A stretch of DNA of 20,000 bases from Neoscytalidium dimidiatum. Taxonomy: Eukaryota > Ascomycota > Dothideomycetes > Botryosphaeriales > Botryosphaeriaceae. The notes under the pieces are model-generated. The model was given only the letters and a program-made list of their open reading frames with translations, was not told the DNA's origin and searched no databases. A program made the position numbers and the translations under genes. The first letter of the stretch is position 1. Each line of letters starts with the position of its first letter. Location: assembly GCA_037367355.1 (NCBI GenBank), contig JAVSCG010000016.1, forward strand, positions 1-20,000, written 5' to 3'. Shown in pieces: positions 1 through 7,559 of this stretch.

Positions 1-353
1 GTTTCGATGATTACCTTTCCATCTCCAAAGGAGCTGGGGGATCCATCAACAGTTCTCAGCTGATATGGTTGGTCCTTTTCTCTGGGTTTTAGGTTGGCTT
101 TTTCTGCAAATCGGTTTGAGACGTAGTTCCCTTGTGATGCGGAGTCGATGAGGGTGAGCGCTCGGCGTCCATTGATTTTTGTCACGACAACCCAGTGGTT
201 CCCGTATTCTGCGGAGTCTCCTTTGCTTTCTGGTGGGTGTCCTGTGGTTTTTCCGGTCGATGCTGCTATGGTCCTGTGGGGCAGGGGCCTCGCCTGCTGT
301 AGCCCCAGTTCAGTAGGCGTTTCTAGTTTTTTGGGTGGTACCCGCTGATGTTC
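1..353 (-). CDS. pol: pol, N-terminal part: retropepsin-like aspartic protease (partial)
   Basis: This frame is open from just after a TAA at 354-356 to the left window edge. It overlaps the end of gag by 44 nt and lies in the +1 frame relative to gag. After a linker (PPKKLETPTELG) comes EYGNHWVVV and then GRRALTLIDSASQGNYVS, the N-terminal strand and active-site loop of a Ty3-type protease, with the catalytic Asp codon at 146-144. The usual DSG/DTG triad reads DSA here. The remainder of protease, RT, RNase H and IN would lie to the left. Whether the gag-to-pol change of frame is programmed or a mutation cannot be told from this copy alone. Confidence 0.82.
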
Positions 354-1522
354 TTAGCTTCCTGGTGAATGGGGCAGGCTTCGATGCTACAAGTGGACCA
401 GTGGATGGTGTCATGGTTGGGGTCTCCGGTCGTCCTTCAGTAGCCGAGGTGGTTTTCTTGTCGTTGGTTCGCTGGTTGCTGGTTCGTTTGTCTGGGCAGT
501 TTCTGCTGATATGTCCGTGCTTTCCACAGTGGAAGCAAAGACCCTTTTCACGCCGTCGCTGTTCTTCCTCCGGCGCCAGCCGAGGGTTTCGTCGTTGGTT
601 GGCATCTAAGTCCATGGGGTCCCCCGGGGGTAGGTTGTTTCGAGGTTGCGCGGTGTTGGCCGAGTATCGGGTTTGGCCTGTCTCTTGTCTGAAATTGAAC
701 AGTTGTTGGTCGACTCGGATGGCCGTGTCGATGGTCTCGCTAAGGTCCTTGGGTAATCCGGTGCGGGCGAATTCGGCCTTCACATTGTGCTTTAGGCCCT
801 TGTAGAAGATGTATTTGAGGATTGGTCGTTCCAATTGAGGTAGGAGGCGAGCATGCGGAATTCCGTGACATATTCCGAGACTGATCGGGTTTGTCGGAGG
901 TCCTGAATTCGAAGGGCGGCCTCCTGCTCCTCGTTCTTGCTACCAAAGGCTTGTCTGATTGCGTCGGCGAAGCGATTGTAGTTGGCGAACAGGCTACTGG
1001 TTTCCGTACGTGGGATGGCCGAGCGGAAATCCTTTCGATAGGGTTCGAACCACCGTGCTGCGTTACCTCGGAGGTAGGTTCCTGCAAAGCGGACCCTTTC
1101 CTCATCGTCCTTGAATGATGCTTTGTAGAATTCGAAGTAATTCTCTAGTTGGGCCAGGAAGTCGTTGAGCTTACGCCGATCCCCATCGTAGGTGTCGGGG
1201 TCTTGATCTTTAGTTTGGTGTTGTGGGGTCGATTCTGATGTCGCGGGGTGGCTGGGGTGGAGGGCCGCATAGTACGGTTGACAGTAAAGGCTTGTCCTCG
1301 AATGAAGTACTCCAGAAGGACTTGGCCGCAGTCCTCACTGGCGTTCTCTGGTACTCTGGGTCCGTTGATTGCTCGACTCAAGGAGGCTATGCCCGAGGAA
1401 TATGCTTCCGAAATGAGCAGCCTCATGTTAAGAGCTGGGTTTCCAGGGATCAAGGGACGGATTGACTGAAGCTGTTCCTCCTCCGTCGGAAGGTTGTTCC
1501 TGATTTCGGTCCAGGATGTCAT
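310..1522 (-). pseudogene. gag: gag polyprotein, broken by two frameshifts
   Basis: This is the structural Gag protein of the element in 1-1962; Gag would form the cytoplasmic virus-like particle. The ATG at 1522 opens a frame that runs to 1145. The Gag core continues in another frame from about 1200: a TYDGDRRKL stretch at about 1196-1170, then NDFLAQLENYF and, further on, YLRGNAARWFEPY, typical of the Retrotrans_gag domain. Near 835-850 the frame shifts again into an open stretch (834-310) carrying a GDPMDLDANQRR linker and a CCHC zinc knuckle (CFHCGKHGHISRNC, 537-496). Both shifts are of the same sense and are simple indels, not RIP stops. The RIPped relative at 16866-17495 supports the start and the core. 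Confidence 0.9.
496..537 (-). other. CCHC zinc knuckle of Gag (nucleocapsid)
   Basis: C-x2-C-x4-H-x4-C is visible as CFHCGKHGHISRNC. It follows a Glu/Arg-rich stretch (EEEQRRREKGL), as usual for the RNA-binding nucleocapsid part of Ty3/gypsy Gag. All four zinc ligands are intact, in contrast to the RIPped elements in the window. Confidence 0.95.
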
Positions 1523-1567
1523 GGTTAGTAGTTTTCAGGGTGGGGTTACCTCCGGTGCCTAAGAAAG

Positions 1568-1577
1568 GTGGTCAAAG
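1568..1577 (-). other. primer-binding site, self-priming type
   Basis: The minus strand immediately inside the LTR reads CTTTGACCAC. It does not start with TGG, as a PBS for a tRNA CCA end would. Its core TTGACCAC is the exact complement of GTGGTCAA on the minus strand at 1711-1704 inside the LTR, close to the predicted transcript start. That matches Tf1/sushi-type self-priming. The same PBS, in RIPped form (CTTTAACTAC), follows the LTRs at 13121 and 17552. Confidence 0.7.
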
Positions 1578-1962
1578 TGTTACGCCGGGACTCTTTCTGG
1601 GGGAGTCGAGGCGCGTCGTCAGGCAGCTTGGGCTTTCTAGGGGCCAATACAGTGGTAGGCAGGGGAGGTTCGTACAATAGTAGGGTAGGAATCAATTGAC
1701 AAGTTGACCACGAGGGTCCTAACTACGATAAATGAGTGTGGTCTATATACATGGAGTGATCGGTACGATCAGTAGTGATCTGTAATGTTAACCCACTGAT
1801 CAGTACTGATCGGTGGTCCGAGCTTTGCTGAGCGAGTGTGCGGTGGTCTGGTGCATCAGTGTCGGTAGGTATTCTGCCGAGTTAGGCCCCGAGTTGGTCA
1901 CGTGGGCGGTGAGTAGTCGTAGGGTTTCGTTATCCGCCTTTCTGGGCGACTGTGCCGTAACA
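1578..1962 (-). repeat. 5' LTR, 385 bp
   Basis: The termini are perfect inverted repeats (TGTTACG at 1578 and CGTAACA ending at 1962) with TG...CA ends. On the minus strand the order is U3, GATC cluster, TATA box (1749-1744), putative R with the PBS-complementary segment (1711-1704), then U5. The copy at 17552-17936 is also 385 bp and differs almost only by transitions. The 5 bases outside, ATCTA (1963-1967), would be one half of the target duplication; the other half lies outside the window. Confidence 0.92.
1744..1811 (-). promoter_or_regulatory. LTR core promoter: TATA box plus five phased GATC motifs
   Basis: On the minus strand, TATATA (1749-1744) is preceded by GATC at 1758, 1767, 1777, 1798 and 1808. 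The spacings of 9, 10, 21 and 10 bp are close to one or two DNA turns. Some lie in longer related units, such as ACTGATCAGTACTGATCGGT read on the plus strand. In the RIPped copy the same sites read GATT or AATC. Function as an activator-binding array is inferred from position only. Confidence 0.6.
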
Positions 1963-2265
1963 ATCTACTATCTACGAAAGCTAATTTACTTATTATAGCT
2001 TATACGAATAGAGGTGTTAACTACGTATACGCTTCTACTAGCGGCTAAGAATTACGCGTTATAGGTCTTTCTTTATTAAGCTATCCTTCGCGTACGAGTT
2101 ACGTACGTATCTACTACGTGATAGAGCCGGTATCTAAAGATATTGGAGGGTATATATAGTTCTTCTACTCTATATTCTCCTCTCCTCTATAACTACCGTC
2201 CTTACCTACCTTTATAGCTTTCTTAGACTTCTTTAGCTCTTTTCTTAACCTTTAACCTCTTTAAT
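1963..2265 (+). promoter_or_regulatory. upstream region of the RIPped gene relic; RIPped, no gene seen
   Basis: No coherent coding frame was found. A TATATATA-like box (2151-2158) is followed by about 100 bases of pyrimidine-rich sequence (2161-2262) leading to the presumed start at 2266. This is a layout common in filamentous-fungal promoters. RIP has changed the bases, so the box could be fortuitous. Confidence 0.4.
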
Positions 2266-3116
2266 ATATCTACTTCCTCCCCTCTTAATACTTTAGTGTC
2301 GATACGCCGTATCGTTACCGCTCGCGAGCTACCTACTTACCTCGAAGCTTAGCCTAAACTCGTCGAGGTATTTTACGAGCGCTGCCTCTTTTACTAGTGC
2401 GATATTAAGAAGACCGTCGAAGAATATAAGGAGGCTATTAAGGCCGGCTATACCTACTTAACGCTAGAAGCTAAGTATACGCGCTACTCCTTAGCGAAGT
2501 ACTCTTACTTTCTCGTAAGTTATTTACTTACTTTACCTTATATTACGTAAGAGATACAAGAAGTATACGTTTTAGTTACTAATAGTAGCGTTTTTTTAGC
2601 CTCCGCCCTAGTATTGTCGTACTTATAATATTCTAAGTACTCTACGCGCCTACGCTCTCGATTATCGCCGGCGTAATAAGGACGACGCTAACGAGCTATT
2701 AGGCCGCGTTAGTACGTACGCTATAAAGTACCTCGCGAGCTATAAGGCTTATAATAAACGCTTAGCTTCTATAAAGAAGTCTAAGGGCGGCGAGCTCTAA
2801 TACGTCTATAATCGCCGCGCCTCTAATAATAAGAATATAGAGCGCTACTTAGTAAGAGTTCTCGTTCTATATAGTACTCGTATAGCTTACGTAGGTATAG
2901 GCTAGACTAGGGGATACGGGCTTAATATTACCTAAGAATATTATTATAGATCGAGAGGAGAAGAACGCGTTTGTACGACTCTAGGATACCTTTCGAGAGC
3001 CTATAGATACTAATTCGGCTCGCGATAAGTCGCTAGACGAGTATAAGGGCTAGCGTAAGATACGTATATACTAGTTTAGTAGGGTAGCGAAGTAGACGGG
3101 TAGGTCTAGAGTTTAG
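2266..3116 (+). pseudogene. RIP-degraded, probably intron-containing gene of unknown function
   Basis: A frame opens at ATA 2266, probably a former ATG, after a pyrimidine-rich leader. It reads STSSPLNTLVSIRRIV and continues with codons interrupted only by TAG/TAA of the RIP kind to 2514. There a classical fungal intron begins: GTAAGT at 2515, branch-like TTACTAAT at 2576-2583, TTTTTTTAG ending at 2599. Removing these 85 nt joins the frame to a second open stretch (2600-2851; RAYALDYRRRNKDDANEL is a recognisable part). A second possible intron (GTAAGA at 2852 to TAG at 2894 or 2900) restores the frame to a third stretch ending at TAG 3114-3116. The spliced length is about 238 codons, rich in Tyr, Lys and Arg. 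I recognise no family. It could be a duplicated host gene hit by RIP or a cargo or transposon gene. Confidence 0.55.
2515..2599 (+). other. probable spliceosomal intron (85 nt) in the gene relic
   Basis: The 5' site is GTAAGT, the branch-like sequence is TTACTAAT 16 nt before the acceptor, and the 3' end is a T tract plus TAG. The length is not a multiple of three, and its removal joins two stretches that each look coding. That coincidence is the main support. Confidence 0.6.
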
Positions 3117-3480
3117 GGTTCTTTATTTTTATTTTTTTTTTTAATACTATTTAGCCTTCGGATAGTATACGTTTTATATACTCTATTAATACGAATATTA
3201 TTACTTACGATTACTAATAACGGAGGCTTATAAGACTAAGTATAGAAGCTATATTTATACTAATTATAGCCGTAGCGTATAGTACTTTCCCGGTATTATC
3301 TACTACCGAACTCTTATAGGTTCTATAAGGCTATAAAGCCTACTTTATCTTATTCTTAGCCTCGAGTTTTTCCCCTACCCTTCTTATAGGCTGGCCCTTA
3401 TATATGCCCTACTTACTGTAGAGCGATATTAAGCCAGGACCAAGGCCCAAGTGTTTCTAATAGTATTCGTTAAGTAGTTT
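3117..3480. other. RIPped spacer; expected 3' end of the outer element, no LTR resolved
   Basis: It starts with a T-rich run (3121-3142). No coding frame is visible on either strand. Since it follows the chromodomain of the outer element, it should hold that element's 3' tail and perhaps its 3' LTR. A pyrimidine run (3368-3384, plus strand) could be a polypurine tract on the minus strand, but I found no matching 5' LTR. A short island with several CA/TG (3428-3453) escaped RIP. Confidence 0.4.
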
Positions 3481-3484
3481 CTAA

Positions 3485-3612
3485 TAGTTAGAGAGTTCCG
3501 ATTCGGACTTCTATTTATTATGCTTATTTAGCTAGCCCAGCTATTTAATAAGGTATTTTATTCTACCTAAGGAGTCGTCGTAATAATCGACTATAGCCTC
3601 GACCTCCTACGT
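3485..3612 (-). other. chromodomain relic of the outer integrase
   Basis: EVEAIVDYYDDSLGRIKYL, then LIK-stop-LG-stop, then HNK-stop and SESELSNY. The stops are TAG, the RIP product of TGG, and fall where chromodomains carry conserved Trp. Chromodomains guide such elements to heterochromatin marks; that is known of the family and not shown here. Confidence 0.8.
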
Positions 3613-5837
3613 ATTATCTACTAACTCTACCGCTAGTAGTATAAAGCCTAGACGGAGTGTAAATTTCAAGAATGAAATATAGAAGATAGGATAGAGACGC
3701 GCTATTAATGAGAGCTCTAGCTTATAATAGGTGCTAACCTTCTAATAATCTTAAAGGAGCCTAGAAATCGGCTACATAAGTTCTTATGCGGCGCCAGACG
3801 GATATTCTTCGGTAGTAGTACCTCTTTCCTAGTATTAAAGTATTTATCTAGGCGGCCGCGGTTATAGTAACGCGCCTAGAGTACTTATATATAGTAGATT
3901 ACTTTCTTTATATTCTCGCGTACGAGACGTATACGGTCTACCCGCGCGGCGGCGGCGGCCGGCGTATAGGTAATATCCTCCGAGCCGGAGGGGGTAGCTT
4001 CTAGGCTACGTAACTACTATAGGCCTCTTACGCCGTCTAGCGTACTAGATTTAGTTATATAGCTTAGTAGATTTAGCGATACCTTCGTTAAAGAGTGCGG
4101 CGTATTATTATAGGCGTATACTACCTATAGTAGAAGGGATGCCTAGTTAGATTACTTCTAATTTATATAAATACGGAGGTAGTATTTAATCTCTTAATTC
4201 TAACGCTCCGTCTATCTATTAGTTTACGGGTAGAAGGCGGTACTAAACCGGCGCTAAATACCGAGTTCGTAATAGAAGTTTACCTAGTATTTACTTATAA
4301 ATACCGTACCTCTATCTAATACTAGGAAGTCTAAGATAATAGTTTTTAAGAAGTATTCTTATAGGAGGTCTACTAGAGTTCTTATATTAATAGTCTTACG
4401 TACTAGAAAGTAGTATACCTTCTTTATTACCCGGTCTATTAGAACTAGAATTAAGTCCGTCGTAGCCCCTTCGCGAGTTATAGACTCGGGTAGGTTCGTA
4501 ATAAAGTTAAGAGATAGATACTTCTATAGCTCCGTCTCTACTTCTAGCGGCTATAGGAGGTCGTAGGGCTTATAGCGTCGTACCTTATATCTTTAGTACT
4601 TATCGTAACTATAGATATATATTTATACGTCCCTTATTAGGTTAGGCTATTCGTACTTACGACCGATTACTATAGTAGTACGTTTAGAGCCGTAATAGCC
4701 GCCTAAGGGGTTATCGTAGTTACGGCGGAGTATCTCGTTCTTTAGTAGAGTACTATTTAGGATAAAAATCTTTCTATTACGTTATAATAGACCGTCTAGG
4801 TCTTTAGACTAGTAGTTTACGGCGAGGAACTCCGCTAGCTTTACGCGTATTACTTAACTACCGACGTCTAGTTACTAGGCCTCGTAGATTAGCGATACGA
4901 GGGCCTTTAGAGGCTCTTTCGCTTAGAAATATTTACCGATAGCAGCTACTACTACTACTTAGTAGGCTATAGCTAGATATAAAATTTCTAGATACTGAGC
5001 TCGCTTATACGTATACTACTCGTAGGGTCCTCGCGGGTATACTCGGCCGCCTTAGATTCTACGGGTACGCCGGCGGTATTCTCTAGTAAGGAAAGAGTAG
5101 AGAGTAAGCCCTCAAATTAGCTAGTATTAGTACGAGTATCCCTCGTATACGATTCGTATACGTCTCGCGCGGTTAGGGTAGTAGTCCCGAGGGTGTTTTC
5201 TATAACCCCCCGTGCCTATAGTTTTTACTATAACGTAGGTAGTATAGCGTCTAGGACCGCCTTCTTTTTAACCTCTTTAAAACCCGATATATAGTCGGGC
5301 CGCCGGCTAAGAGGGTCTACTAGGTTCGAAGCCCCCGGCTTATATTTAATCTTAAAGTCGAACCGCGCTAGCTTTTTAGTATAGCGTGCCTATCGGCTCG
5401 TAAGGCTTTTAGTAGTTATAAAGTACTTAAGATTATTATAATCGTAGAGTACGCGTATAGCGTAGGAAGCGTATACGAGATAATATCGCTATAGTTAAAA
5501 GCCGGCTACGATTATAAGAAGTTCCTTACTCACCCGGTAGCTTCCGGCTATAGTAGGTAATAGGCAACTAGTGCTTTTAGTTACCCTCTTATATATAGGG
5601 CTAAAGTAGAATACCTTCGATAGCGAAGTCCGACGCATCCGTAATTATTATTAGCGGGAGCTCGGGATTAAAGTAACAAAGTACTAGCCCCTACGTAAAG
5701 GCGGCTTTAAGCGTACGAAAAGTATACGCCGCGGCGTCGGTCTACTAGAAGGGGAGGTACTACTTAGTAGGGCCCTTCCGCGTAGGGCGCTTCTTCGCGT
5801 TTACGTCCGGCGGCCGCTAAGCCTTTCGTAGAAGGTT

Positions 5838-5842
5838 ATTAA
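5838..5842. repeat. target-site duplication ATTAA (left)
   Basis: ATTAA directly abuts the LTR start at 5843 and is repeated at 13807-13811 on the other side of the inner element. Counting it once restores a continuous RT frame of the outer element across the insertion. Confidence 0.9.
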
Positions 5843-6501
5843 TATAACGACGGGGCCTCTACTACTAGGCTTCGGAGTCACCTAGTAGGTTCGGGTTTGT
5901 CGAAGGGTTTACCTTAAAGACGAGGAAAGGGGAGCGATAATAGAATAAGAAGTTACGGGATATAGGAGTTCGATAGGCCTTATTACCTCTAAGTTAATAT
6001 AGTATCAATTAGAACTTAAGTTAACTACGAGGTTAAATCTTATCTAACAGTATATCTATATACTATAGGAAAGCTATAGTAATCTAGGGATTATAGTATT
6101 AGATTAGAGCCTTAGATTGGGGTTTGATTAGTTAATCCCGTGTAGGTCCTATAGGTTTACGTAACTCGCGCTAAAGCCTCTTTTGGGAATCCGACTTCTT
6201 AGTGCTAGCGGACGATATTACCGCTATACTCTTGTCTTATCGGCTTTCTAATTCCGCCCGTACGGTTCTTCGTCCCCTGCGGCTCTCGTTAGCCCGTGTC
6301 CTTTTTCAGTCATTGCCCGTGGGGCGTCCTTCCCGCACGGGTAGTCGTTATGCCTACTAGCGTTCGTGCGTACCGTTATCCCGTGTTCCTAGTCTTCCGT
6401 TGGTTAAGGAGTGCGGCTCTACTATCGTGAATGCCGGGCCTTGGCTCTCTTTTCCCGTACGGGCTCGCGGCCCGCGGTATAAAGCCCGTAGGGTTCGTAT
6501 A
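5843..6501 (-). repeat. 3' LTR of the inner element, 659 bp
   Basis: It matches 13121-13806 from TATAACGACGGGG to GGGTTCGTATA. It is 27 bp shorter, from many one- or few-base gaps, several inside runs of C or G. Between about 6115 and 6440 it keeps many CA/TG that are TA in the other LTR. The 5-base flank is ATTAA. Confidence 0.92.
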
Positions 6502-6512
6502 CTACCCTCCTC
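6502..6512 (-). other. polypurine tract of the inner element
   Basis: The minus strand reads GAGGAGGGTAG immediately before the 3' LTR start, the expected place for the plus-strand primer of reverse transcription. Confidence 0.65.
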
Positions 6513-6602
6513 GTAGAGATCTTCGGCCCGAATTCTTCCGTTGGCCCTATATCTTGGTTTCTATCGTTTCTTTGTTTTCTTCTTCGTAAGTCTCGTCCCG
6601 TC

Positions 6603-7353
6603 ATGCCTCCCAAGTGGCGTAACTCCTAGAAGGCTAAGCGTAAGTCTTTAGCCTCTAAAATTAACCTTCTTAGTAAGAGGATGCCTATTCCTTATACCGT
6701 GTGTTTACTAGCGAACGCCCGTCGTAAGCCGGGCGAGATAGAGGTGGTTTATAGAATAGACCTTAGCTATAAACGTTATAGCAAATACGTTCGTCGGGGC
6801 TTATCCGCCTACGATAGTAGCGGCTTAGAGGATTCTAATTGTTCGTCCCTCTCCCGTTTTTCGAAGCTTTACGCTAACTACCGTAGTTTTCCGGTTAAAG
6901 CGCGCTATCGACAAGGCTAAATCGAAGAAGTAAGCGGTACTAGATCTTCTTTAGAAGAATATAGCCCGGTTATAGCGTATTCGTAAGTAGCGAGACCTAT
7001 TGCGCCGCCGTAGGAGCCTAATAATTTCTAAGAAGGCGTAGACCGTTAAGGATCTTAAGGAGCTAGATCGTTTAGAGGCCGCTCGCGAGGCGGGGGATCC
7101 TATTAATCCTAAGGACGCCGAGGAGGAGCGATTAGTAAAGCGTATACGTGGCGACGTCTTAGCTAACGCTACTACGGGTCCGTCCCGTTCCGTTAGGTCG
7201 CCTAGCGTTAGTTCTACTACTACGCCGCCCGAGAGCTCCGAGCCGGTCGATTAGGCGCGGCAGTCTCCGTTTCCTAATTTCGATTTTAGGTTCTTTATAT
7301 TTAACGAGTCGGCGGTATTAGTCGATTCGGGTTTCGACGATAGAACTTATTAA
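6603..7353 (+). pseudogene. extra antisense gene carried at the 3' end of the inner element
   Basis: A plus-strand frame starts at ATG 6603 (MPPKWRNS), has a RIP-type TAG at 6627, and continues through a clean open part 6681-6890 with RRKPGEIEVVYRIDLSYKRY, SKYVRRGLSAYDSSG and SSLSRFSKL. After a one-base frame change between about 6860 and 6895 it goes on as AIDKAKSKK and a strongly charged, coiled-coil-like stretch (NIARL, RIRK, RDLLRRRRSL, VKDLKELDRLEAAREAGD). It then has a Ser/Thr/Pro-rich part and ends PFPNFDF...VDSGFDDRTY at 7353. Nearly all internal stops are TAG/TAA at Gln-like positions. Length is about 250 codons. It lies opposite to gag-pol and overlaps the pol end by about 50 nt, tail to tail. 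From memory it resembles a widespread hypothetical protein of filamentous fungi (AYDG...SLSR, then ...KNIAQLRRIRKQKELLRRR). Function unknown. Confidence 0.78.
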
Positions 7354-7480
7354 TAAGTTGTCTATATCCGTCGTAATTTTCTAGCGGTTCCTAGGTATCG
7401 TCCTATTCTCCTTTTTATTTAAGAAGGTACCGGAATTAACCGTCGATATAGCCGCTATCGAGGACTTTCTCTACTTTCTA
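7345..7480 (-). other. chromodomain relic of the inner integrase
   Basis: KVEKVLDSGYIDG-stop-FRYLLK-stop-KGE-stop-DDT-stop-EPLENY. The stops after LLK, KGE and DDT are TAG and sit where chromodomains have Trp. Followed by a basic tail (YRRNPNRLIPPTR). Confidence 0.85.
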
Positions 7481-7559
7481 ATCTCGGTTTTTGTTGGCGT
7501 CTGGATTTTCTAGAAGTATCTCTTCCGTATAGGTTACGGTTTTAGCGTTCTTTAGTGCT

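Larger units (their letters stand above)
1..1962 (-). mobile_element. Ty3/gypsy LTR retrotransposon, 5' part, largely un-RIPped
   Basis: The element runs right to left: LTR (1578-1962), PBS (1568-1577), gag (from 1522), and protease running off the left edge. Base composition is ordinary, with many CA and TG dinucleotides, unlike everything to its right. The same 5' end occurs again at 16866-17936 in RIPped form. Family assignment rests on the Retrotrans_gag-like core, one CCHC knuckle, and a retropepsin motif following gag. RT and integrase lie outside the window. Gag is broken by two frameshifts, so this copy is probably inactive despite its young look. Confidence 0.93.
3485..5842 (-). pseudogene. 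pol: outer element pol, 3' half: end of RT, RNase H, integrase, chromodomain
   Basis: The end of RT reads NNLLRKA then RPPDVNAKK (5842-5770). RNase H runs about 5660-5230: its first catalytic site is intact (TDASDFAIEG, near 5640-5612), followed by SKELL and VLYDYNNLKYF. The integrase zinc finger (about 4725-4590) has all four ligands changed to Tyr (NPLGGYYGS, then YSYDKYQRYK). The core follows: NFITNLPES (4520-4480) where DFIT is expected, FLVLDRGTVF (near 4300), and TERQNQ with the catalytic Glu (near 4215). The C-terminal domain has ARYYNRGRLDKYF, then a chromodomain (3612-3485) with EVEAIVDYYDDSLGRIKYL and stops at the three Trp positions typical of that fold. One frameshift lies near 3700. 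It would have encoded replication and integration enzymes; it is dead. Confidence 0.88.

Noticed and set aside
323..332. A-AAA-AAC slippery heptamer for -1 frameshifting at the gag-pol overlap
   Set aside because: The gag frame does not read the heptamer in the required phase, and pol is in +1, not -1.
335..805. 156-codon plus-strand frame
   Set aside because: Lies opposite the gag C-terminus with its zinc knuckle; no family signature of its own.
891..1465. Several 73-80-codon plus-strand frames
   Set aside because: Opposite the conserved gag core, which has matching motifs and a RIPped relative.
1813..1998. 61-codon plus-strand frame crossing the LTR end
   Set aside because: Runs from the LTR into unrelated RIPped DNA; an artefact of the junction.
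3117..3480. 3' LTR of the outer element
   Set aside because: No sequence shared with the leader at 16662-16865 could be seen, so an LTR pair cannot be supported.
6422..6613. 63-codon minus-strand frame
   Set aside because: Covers the LTR end, the polypurine tract and the leader of the antisense gene; too short and crosses element borders.
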